Origin: Deltaproteobacteria bacterium
GTDB lineage: Bacteria; Myxococcota_A; Polyangia; Polyangiales; Houyiibacteriaceae
Assembly: GCA_019309605.1 (NCBI GenBank)
Contig: JAFDFW010000173.1
Coordinates: 1-5,377 of the forward strand
Length of the DNA: 5,377 nt
Direction of reading: 5' to 3'
Below the pieces are notes generated by a model. The model was not told the DNA's origin, searched no databases, and worked only from the letters and a program-made list of their open reading frames with translations. The translations under genes and the position numbers were made by a program. The stretch's first letter is position 1, and the number at the start of each line of letters is the position of its first letter. Positions 1-4,333 of the stretch are shown in pieces.

Positions 1-165
1 GTTGCGCGCTTCTTGGTTGCGCGCTTCTTGGTTGCGCGCTTCTTGGTTGCGCGCTTCTTGGTTGCGCGCTTCTTAGTTGCGCGCTTCTTGGTTGCGCGCT
101 TCTTAGTTGCGCGCTTCTTAGTTGCGCGCTTCTTAGTTGCGCGCTTCTTAGTTGCGCGCTTCTTC
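1..165. repeat. 15-bp tandem repeat array, 11 copies visible
   Basis: Eleven consecutive 15-bp units (plus strand GTTGCGCGCTTCTTN) are identical except for the last base, which reads g,g,g,g,a,g,a,a,a,a,c from left to right. The array continues into degenerate relatives to about 250 and is cut by the left edge, so the true copy number is unknown. On the minus strand each unit encodes one KKRAT pentapeptide. The variable base is the third base of the Thr codon (ACC or ACT), so the variation inside the array is silent; the final c belongs to the Pro33 codon. A 15-bp unit keeps the frame when copies are gained or lost, so length variation between strains is expected. Confidence 0.97.
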
Positions 166-263
166 GGCGCGGCCTTCTTCTTAGTTGTGCGCTTCTTAGC
201 CGCACGCTTCTTAGCTGGCCGCTTCTTCGCGGCTTTCTTCGTTCGTTTTTTTGCAGTCGCCAT
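1..263 (-). CDS. Histone H1-like lysine-rich repeat protein, C-terminal part missing (runs off left edge)
   Basis: The minus-strand frame opens with ATG at 263-261, preceded by a very strong ribosome binding site (GGAGGAGGT, 276-268, four bases before the ATG). The 87 visible complete codons contain no stop. Residues 1-33 are a degenerate basic region (start MATAKKRTKKAAKKRPAKKR) and residues 34-87 are nearly eleven copies of KKRAT, so about 60% of this part is Lys or Arg, with no hydrophobic core and no signal peptide. Such low-complexity Lys/Ala/Pro/Thr proteins resemble eukaryotic H1 tails and bacterial H1-like proteins (Chlamydia Hc1/Hc2, Bordetella BpH1, the AlgP C-terminus), which bind DNA non-specifically and compact the nucleoid; this role is inferred from composition. 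It is divergent from cdnL. A globular domain beyond the window cannot be excluded, and another nucleic-acid-binding role (for example on ribosomes) is possible. Confidence 0.82.
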   Translation of the reverse strand, partial: MATAKKRTKKAAKKRPAKKRAAKKRTTKKKAAPKKRATKKRATKKRATKKRATKKRATKKRATKKRATKKRATKKRATKKRATKKRA

Positions 264-306
264 TTCGACCTCCTCCAAGGTGGGTCAATATTGCAGGTGC
301 ACGTAC

Positions 307-334
307 CGTATTGTCACGTCACTTCACGTGTCAA
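307..334 (-). promoter_or_regulatory. Candidate promoter of the H1-like gene
   Basis: On the minus strand a perfect -35 hexamer TTGACA (334-329) is followed after 16 bp by AATACG (312-307), a weak -10 that matches the consensus at three positions. The predicted start near 300 would give a leader of about 37 nt ending in the strong ribosome binding site. The spacer contains two TCACGT copies (plus strand 314-319 and 324-329) spaced by exactly 10 bp, about one helical turn, which could be a regulator site. The match is by eye only, and the -10 is the weak point. Confidence 0.35.
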
Positions 335-350
335 GCGGAAGCGCATATGA

Positions 351-356
351 ATTATA
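351..356 (-). promoter_or_regulatory. Perfect TATAAT -10 hexamer on the minus strand
   Basis: The minus strand reads TATAAT at 356-351 inside the AT-rich part of the divergent region. No good -35 lies 16-18 bp upstream, and the preceding TG is directly adjacent rather than one base away as in an extended -10. It could drive the H1-like gene from about 344, as an alternative to the TTGACA-based promoter, or be a chance match in AT-rich sequence. Confidence 0.25.
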
Positions 357-418
357 CATAACTTTGCTCTATTTGAGCGAAAAACTTTGCAACCTCGCGT
401 TTCAACACTTTGTAATTA

Positions 419-448
419 TTGATAAACGTATGTTTATCAGACCATATT
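419..448 (+). promoter_or_regulatory. Candidate distal promoter towards cdnL
   Basis: TTGATA (419-424, five of six to TTGACA) and CATATT (443-448, four of six to TATAAT) are separated by 18 bp. The predicted start would be near 455, some 270 nt ahead of the cdnL start codon. The inverted repeat at 420-439 covers most of the -35 and the spacer, an arrangement typical of a repressor site. The element is inferred from consensus matching only. Confidence 0.3.
420..439. promoter_or_regulatory. Inverted repeat, possible operator
   Basis: TGATAAAC (420-427) and GTTTATCA (432-439) are perfect reverse complements separated by GTAT. The 20-bp symmetrical site is AT-rich and lies in the divergent intergenic region, overlapping a candidate plus-strand promoter. 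Its size fits a dimeric helix-turn-helix repressor. It is not followed by a T-run, so it does not look like an intrinsic terminator. The binding protein cannot be named from the sequence. Confidence 0.45.
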
Positions 449-543
449 GAAAAGCTGAAGAAAGTTCGTACAAGCGCAATGCCGCAAACCATGGGAAGGC
501 AGAGCAGCAGATCGCATGTGCCGACCGCGAGCGCGTGGACGCG

Positions 544-572
544 TTGACCGAGTCGCACTCTGGGGGTAAGTT
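544..572 (+). promoter_or_regulatory. Candidate proximal promoter of cdnL
   Basis: TTGACC (544-549) is five of six to the sigma-70 -35 consensus, and after an optimal 17 bp comes TAAGTT (567-572), which keeps the important first T, second A and final T of the -10. The start would be near 579, giving a leader of about 148 nt to the ATG at 727. The same TTGACC hexamer occurs in the candidate promoter of the FHA gene. The -10 is poor and there is no independent support. Confidence 0.35.
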
Positions 573-674
573 TCGCCCGGCTGGGGCGCTACCCGGCTGC
601 ACCGAAAGGGCGGGATCGCGCGAAGTGCGCCGCGAAGGCTGGAAATAAACACGACGCAGCGCCCGTTCAACCTA

Positions 675-693
675 ACGCCTGCCAATCAGGCGT
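675..693 (+). other. Leader hairpin just upstream of cdnL
   Basis: ACGCCTG (675-681) and CAGGCGT (687-693) form a perfect 7-bp stem with a CCAAT loop, ending 22 bases before the ribosome binding site (AAGGAG, 716-721). A TTTTT run occurs at 703-707, nine bases after the stem, which is too far for a standard intrinsic terminator. The structure could protect the 5' leader, weakly attenuate transcription or be a protein-binding site; the role is open. Confidence 0.45.
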
Positions 694-726
694 CAGCGGA
701 CATTTTTGGCGAGATAAGGAGTCCCG

Positions 727-1236
727 ATGCAAGCGGGGACATACGAATTCAAAGTTGGCGACAAGGCCATCTACCCCAAACAAGGCGTGACCGAGGTCGT
801 TTCCATCGAGGAGCGGAAAATCGGCACGGCTACAATGGAATTTTACGTACTGAAGCCACTGGATGCGAAGAACAACGACCGCATCCGGGTGGCGGTCGCG
901 CAGGCCAAGAAGGTGGGGCTCAGACCCCCGATCTCCGAGAGCGATATCAAGGAGATCTTCTCGCTTCTCGCGGAGCAACCCGTCGTCTTCGACAATCAGA
1001 CCTGGAACCGCCGATACCGCGGTTTCATGGACAAAATCAAGACCGGCTCGGTTTTCGACGTGGCCGAAGTCATGCGTGACCTCTATCGGCTACAGGTCGA
1101 GAAGTCCCTGTCGTTCGGCGAGAAGAAAATGCTGGAGACCGCGCGTAATCTAGTCGTGAAGGAGATCGCCGTGGCGCTGTCCAGGAGCGAAGAGAGCACG
1201 CAGGCCGATATCGAGCAGATCTTCGAGAAGAGCTAA
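727..1236 (+). CDS. cdnL: CarD/CdnL-family RNA polymerase-binding transcription regulator
   Basis: The 169-residue protein has the family's usual length (about 160-170). The N-terminal segment of about residues 7-70 (FKVGDKAIYPKQGVTEV onwards) is the Tudor-like domain that binds the RNA polymerase beta subunit. The rest is the all-helical DNA-contacting domain, with the signature TWNRRYRGFMDKIKTGSVF at residues 92-110. Trp93 aligns with the tryptophan that wedges into the upstream edge of the transcription bubble in characterised CarD/CdnL proteins. LSFGEKKMLETA (128-139) is also typical. CdnL stabilises open complexes, notably at rRNA promoters, and is essential in Myxococcus xanthus. The start is fixed by AAGGAG at 716-721, five bases before the ATG. 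There is no C-terminal HMGA-like extension, so this is the short CdnL type rather than M. xanthus CarD. rng follows 144 bp downstream in the same direction. Confidence 0.95.
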   Translation: MQAGTYEFKVGDKAIYPKQGVTEVVSIEERKIGTATMEFYVLKPLDAKNNDRIRVAVAQAKKVGLRPPISESDIKEIFSLLAEQPVVFDNQTWNRRYRGFMDKIKTGSVFDVAEVMRDLYRLQVEKSLSFGEKKMLETARNLVVKEIAVALSRSEESTQADIEQIFEKS

Positions 1237-1271
1237 CTCTTCCGAGGAATCCCAACGGTAGCTTGCGCGCT

Positions 1272-1287
1272 CGGCATTTCGATGCCG
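1272..1287 (+). other. Hairpin with TTCG loop in the cdnL-rng gap
   Basis: CGGCAT (1272-1277) and ATGCCG (1282-1287) pair perfectly around TTCG. It lies 36-51 bases after the cdnL stop and about 94 bases before the preferred rng start, with no T-run after it. It could stabilise the 3' end of the cdnL message, or be a leader structure of rng; E. coli rne is autoregulated through structured leader RNA, though that is only an analogy. The closing pair is T-A, not the C-G of the extra-stable UUCG tetraloop. Confidence 0.4.
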
Positions 1288-1380
1288 CGACGGGCCAACC
1301 GCTTCGTGCAGAATCGATCTGAAGCCAATCCGCTCGGTCGACCGCGTCTGATCCCTGACAACGCTACAACGGAAACACGA

Positions 1381-2895
1381 ATGGCGAAAAACACACTTCT
1401 GATCAACGTCGACATTGGAGAGACGCGCGTTGGTCTCATTGCGGACGGTGTACTCCGCGAACTCTACGTCGAACGACGGCATCATCGATCGCCGGTTGGC
1501 AATATCTACCTCGGCCGGGTGACGCGCGTCCTGCCGGGCATGCAGGCAGCGTTCATCGACATCGGGCTCGATCGCGCCGCCTTCCTTCACGTGGAGGACC
1601 TCCAAGCGGAGCCAGGCACGGAAGAAGACGGCGAAGGAAACGAAAAGCGCGGCTCCTCCAAGGGACGGCGGAACCGAGTCTCCCGAAAGACCCCGATCCG
1701 CGACCTTCTCAACGAGGGACAGCAGCTCATGGTACAGGTCTCGAAGGGGCCGATCGGCACCAAGGGCGCCCGTGTCACGAGCCACGTAGCACTCCCGGGG
1801 CGCTACGTCGTGTTCATGCCCACCGTCGACCACGTCGGGGTTTCGAAACGCATCGGCAATGACCGCGAGAGGCGTCGGCTCAAAGAGGCCATCGACTCGG
1901 TGAAACCCCCGGAAGGCGGCGTGGTCGTGCGGACACTCGCGCAGGGGCTCACCAAAAAGAAGCTCAAGGCCGACATCGGTTACCTCGTGCAACTCTGGGA
2001 ACAGACTCAAATCGCACGCGACGCGGTAAAGAAGACGCCTGCGCTGGTGCACGAAGAGCCGGACCTGGTGATTCAGTCGGCGCGGGACCTCTTCACCGAG
2101 GACGTCACCGAGATCGTCATAGATGATCGCGACGAGTACCAGCGCCTCAAGGAGTTCTTGACGCTCTTCCTGCCAGAGCGCGCCAACGACGTGCGGCTTT
2201 ACGAGGACTACGAGCCTTTGTTCGATGAGTACGGCATCGAGGAAGAGATCACCCGCGCCCTGTCGCGAAAGGTCCAGCTCCCCTCGGGCGGGCACCTCGT
2301 CATCGATCAAGCGGAAGCGCTCACGGCGATCGATGTCAACACCGGGCGATTCACCGGTAAGGGGCGCGACGTCGAGCAGACGATCCTTCAAACCAACCTC
2401 GAGGCTGTGCGTGAAATCGCGTATCAGCTCCTGTTCCGAAACATCGGTGGCCTGATCGTGCTCGACTTCATCGACATGGAACGGCACGCCCATCGAGAAA
2501 AAGTCTTCAAGGCGTTTCTCGCCGCCCTCAAGAACGACAAGTCGAGGACGACCGCGATTCGAATCAGCGAGTTGGGTCTAGTCGAGATGACGCGGAAGCG
2601 GACCCGGCAGTCGCTGGGTCGAACGCTCTACGAACCGTGCTTCTTCTGCGACGGGACCGGGCTCCTGCAGTCGAAAGAAACGGTGTGCCACGAGATCTTC
2701 CGGCAGATGCGGCGTGAGCGGGACTCCCTGCCCGGCTACAAGATAGTCATCAGCGCACATCCCGCCGTCTGCGATATGCTCGAACGCGAGGAAAAGGTGT
2801 CTGTCGCAGAGGCATCGCAGCGGTTTCAACGGCGTATCGAATTGAAGCCGCGAAACGACTATCATCTGGAACAGTTCGACCTGACGGGGGACTGA
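1381..2895 (+). CDS. rng: Ribonuclease G/E family endoribonuclease
   Basis: From ATG 1381 the protein has 504 residues, close to E. coli RNase G (489) and lacking the long C-terminal scaffold of RNase E. The family is a single-strand-specific endonuclease in mRNA decay and rRNA 5' maturation. An S1 domain spans about residues 38-135 (GNIYLGRVTRVLPGMQAAFIDIG at 40-62). It carries a charged insertion at about 75-105. Arg184-Thr185 (VVVRTLAQG) match the 5'-monophosphate sensor. Asp318 and Asn320 (TAIDVNTG) and Asp362 (IVLDFIDM) match the Mg-binding catalytic residues. Cys420 and Cys423 (CFFC) match the zinc-link cysteines. The frame is open back to an ATG at 1282, but that adds 33 residues with no family counterpart. 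1381 has GGAA six bases upstream and gives the expected N-terminus (MAKNTLLINVD). The gene is followed after 7 bp by the PilZ gene. Confidence 0.95.
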   Translation: MAKNTLLINVDIGETRVGLIADGVLRELYVERRHHRSPVGNIYLGRVTRVLPGMQAAFIDIGLDRAAFLHVEDLQAEPGTEEDGEGNEKRGSSKGRRNRVSRKTPIRDLLNEGQQLMVQVSKGPIGTKGARVTSHVALPGRYVVFMPTVDHVGVSKRIGNDRERRRLKEAIDSVKPPEGGVVVRTLAQGLTKKKLKADIGYLVQLWEQTQIARDAVKKTPALVHEEPDLVIQSARDLFTEDVTEIVIDDRDEYQRLKEFLTLFLPERANDVRLYEDYEPLFDEYGIEEEITRALSRKVQLPSGGHLVIDQAEALTAIDVNTGRFTGKGRDVEQTILQTNLEAVREIAYQLLFRNIGGLIVLDFIDMERHAHREKVFKAFLAALKNDKSRTTAIRISELGLVEMTRKRTRQSLGRTLYEPCFFCDGTGLLQSKETVCHEIFRQMRRERDSLPGYKIVISAHPAVCDMLEREEKVSVAEASQRFQRRIELKPRNDYHLEQFDLTGD

Positions 2896-2902
2896 CGTTT
2901 CG

Positions 2903-3232
2903 ATGAACAACGACGACGGCCAACGTATCGACAAGCGGGTCACGATCAACAAAGAGTTCGAATCGTTCGACGCATTCGTTCACGAGTATGTCACCAACGT
3001 GTCGCGGTCCGGCGTATTCATCCGCTCGAAGGAGCCACTTCCGGTTGGGACCGAGGTCGACCTCACCTTCACCGTGATCATGGACGACGTCGAAACGATC
3101 GAAGGCACCGGGCAGGTGGTTCGTGTCCAAGATGACCCGCCTGGAATGGGCGTGGCGTTTACCAAGTTGACGAAGTACTCGAAGGACTTGCTTGGTAGGT
3201 TGCTGACGCTACACGGAAGCTCGAGCGCGTAG
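2903..3232 (+). CDS. PilZ domain protein, predicted c-di-GMP receptor
   Basis: This 109-residue protein is essentially a single PilZ domain, resembling the small paralogous PilZ family (TIGR02266-like) expanded in myxobacteria. Both c-di-GMP motifs are intact: RxxxR at Arg8-Arg12 (RIDKR), and N-x-S-x-x-G at Asn32, Ser34 and Gly37 (NVSRSG). These are followed by beta strands with the usual GTGQVVRV (68-75) and GMGVAFTKL (81-89) segments. It has no signal peptide or membrane helix, so it should act in the cytoplasm, probably by changing a partner's behaviour on ligand binding. The ATG lies 7 bp after the rng stop with no clean ribosome binding site in the gap (a GGGGG run at 2886-2890 is rather far), which suggests translational coupling to rng. 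The partner cannot be read from the sequence. Confidence 0.9.
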   Translation: MNNDDGQRIDKRVTINKEFESFDAFVHEYVTNVSRSGVFIRSKEPLPVGTEVDLTFTVIMDDVETIEGTGQVVRVQDDPPGMGVAFTKLTKYSKDLLGRLLTLHGSSSA

Positions 3233-3251
3233 GCCGCTCAGTAGGCACCGT

Positions 3252-4202
3252 CTACTTGCTGACCAGGTAGCCTTTTTCGAGGAGTGCGACCACAGCCTCG
3301 GCAACCTCGGGATCCGGCTTGCCGCCGTGGTTCATCATCTCGACGAGGGTGTCGTGGTCGAGCGCGAGTTGAATCATGTCGAGCTCCTCGGGGGTAGCGT
3401 CGCGGAGCGGCTTCCCTAGAGGTGAGGCGACGGAGATGGTGGATTGCAGCGGCGGGAGAGCGTCTCCGAGACGCATCATCTCGTCGAGCTGTCGCATGCC
3501 CTCCATGAGGAGGCCTTCGATGCTGCTCTTAATCTCGGTTGGAAACGTGCGCTCCACCTTGGGCAGCAGATCGAAGGTGCCCTTGTCCCAGACCAGCACG
3601 CGGTAGAAAGCCTTCTCGGGCGGCACCGACTCGTCGCCGTTGACGACCGCGAACTGCACCATGCCCTCTTCGAGGTAGATGGAACCGACGTCGATCTCGG
3701 TCGTGATCTGCAAGACGCCCGTCTTCTTGGACGCCGAGAACAGCTGAAGGAGATCCGGCAGCGGCACCTCGGCAATGGAGCCGGTCATGGTGCTGACTGC
3801 GGATGGGCGTGCGCTCGAAGCCGCAGCGTCCATCTTGGCTTTGGCATCCTGCACGGAGGAGGAGCCATCGGAGGCGACAACTTTGATGATGCTCGTGCCA
3901 ATTAGGATGCGGTCGCCCTCGGCCAACTTGGTCCGAGTGATCTTCTCGCCGTTGACGAAGCTCCCGTTCGTCGAGCCGAGATCTTCCAAGAAGATGTCAC
4001 CGCTCTCGACAGAAATCTTCGCGTGGCGGCGCGAGACCATATCCTCCACGAGGACCATCTCCAGCTCGCTCGAGCGCCCGATCACAATCTCCCCGTCGTC
4101 AGGAAGAGGGAATTCCCCTCCCTGGTACTTCCCAGAGATGAAACGCAGCGCCAGCGGCAACGCTAGACCTTCGATGACCAACTCCCCTCGCTCAGAGCCC
4201 AT
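3252..4202 (-). CDS. FHA domain protein with C-terminal DUF4388 (PATAN-type) domain
   Basis: The 316-residue cytoplasmic protein starts with an FHA domain at about residues 17-108. All hallmark positions are present: Gly42-Arg43 (IGRSSELEM), SRRHA with Ser57 and His60, and GSTNGSFVNG with Asn79 and Asn84. FHA domains bind phosphothreonine peptides, so a partner of a Ser/Thr kinase is likely. A Ser/Ala-rich linker (about 112-138) leads to a DUF4388/PATAN-like domain (about 139-245; GSIAEVPLPDLLQLFSASKKTGVLQI at its start, KGTFDLLP at 207-214), a protein-interaction module frequent in deltaproteobacterial and cyanobacterial signalling proteins. The C-terminal 50 residues look helical. Upstream of the ATG (4202-4200) is AAGGTGGGG, rather distant, so initiation may be modest. 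The gene converges on the PilZ gene with 19 bp between stops and is divergent from the peptidase gene. No kinase lies in the window. Confidence 0.9.
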   Translation of the reverse strand: MGSERGELVIEGLALPLALRFISGKYQGGEFPLPDDGEIVIGRSSELEMVLVEDMVSRRHAKISVESGDIFLEDLGSTNGSFVNGEKITRTKLAEGDRILIGTSIIKVVASDGSSSVQDAKAKMDAAASSARPSAVSTMTGSIAEVPLPDLLQLFSASKKTGVLQITTEIDVGSIYLEEGMVQFAVVNGDESVPPEKAFYRVLVWDKGTFDLLPKVERTFPTEIKSSIEGLLMEGMRQLDEMMRLGDALPPLQSTISVASPLGKPLRDATPEELDMIQLALDHDTLVEMMNHGGKPDPEVAEAVVALLEKGYLVSK

Positions 4203-4233
4203 TGTAGCGAAACCCCACCTTCAATCAGAGTTA

Positions 4234-4263
4234 AGGCTAGGAGCTAGCGGTGCAAGCGGTCAA
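4234..4263 (-). promoter_or_regulatory. Candidate promoter of the FHA-DUF4388 gene
   Basis: On the minus strand TTGACC (4263-4258) is followed after 18 bp by TAGCCT (4239-4234), which keeps T, A and the final T of the -10. The start would be near 4227, about 25 nt ahead of the start codon. The -35 is identical to that proposed for the proximal cdnL promoter. No convincing plus-strand promoter for the peptidase gene was seen in the same 131-bp gap (4203-4333), where GCTAG repeats and scattered short inverted repeats occur. Confidence 0.35.
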
Positions 4264-4333
4264 GCCTTTGGCCTGGAAAGAGGGACGAAGAGACGGCTAG
4301 GGCTTGCCTGGGGCACATGTTAGAAGGTCAGAG

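Larger units (their letters stand above)
264..726. other. 463-bp divergent intergenic region between the H1-like gene and cdnL
   Basis: No convincing protein gene or recognisable RNA gene lies here. The stretch has two textures. Positions of about 340-450 are clearly AT-richer than the surroundings and hold candidate promoter elements on both strands plus the inverted repeat at 420-439. Positions of about 480-726 are GC-rich. There, 564-568 (GGGTA) can pair with 590-594 (TACCC) around an inner stem 574-578/584-588 (CGCCC/GGGCG). The octamer CCCGGCTG occurs at 576-583 and again at 592-599, and a 7-bp hairpin lies at 675-693. If transcription towards cdnL starts near 455, the leader would be about 270 nt and structured. 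I could not match it to a known riboswitch class. Confidence 0.6.

Noticed and set aside
1..250. CRISPR-like array
   Set aside because: The 15-bp units are directly contiguous without spacers and are coding.
13..450. Plus-strand open frame through the tandem repeat (VARFL repeats)
   Set aside because: A 15-bp repeat keeps every frame open. The minus strand has the strong ribosome binding site, an ATG and a known lysine-rich composition; the plus frame has none of these.
479..547. 22-codon small reading frame (starts MPQTMGRQSS)
   Set aside because: No ribosome binding site, no recognisable features, and such short frames are expected by chance.
665..672. tRNA-like GTTCAACC element
   Set aside because: The flanks do not form a T-arm and no acceptor, D or anticodon arm can be drawn around it.
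1282..1380. N-terminal extension of RNase G from ATG 1282
   Set aside because: The extra 33 residues have no counterpart in the family and the ATG lies inside a hairpin; 1381 has a GGAA at good spacing and gives the expected N-terminus.
1150..2493. 447-codon open frame antisense to rng and the end of cdnL
   Set aside because: It lies opposite a gene with intact catalytic residues, shows no recognisable family, and long antisense frames are common opposite GC-rich genes.
3240..3256. Possible terminator between the convergent PilZ and FHA genes (AGTAG/CTACT stem)
   Set aside because: Only five weak pairs, a 7-base loop and no T-run on either strand.
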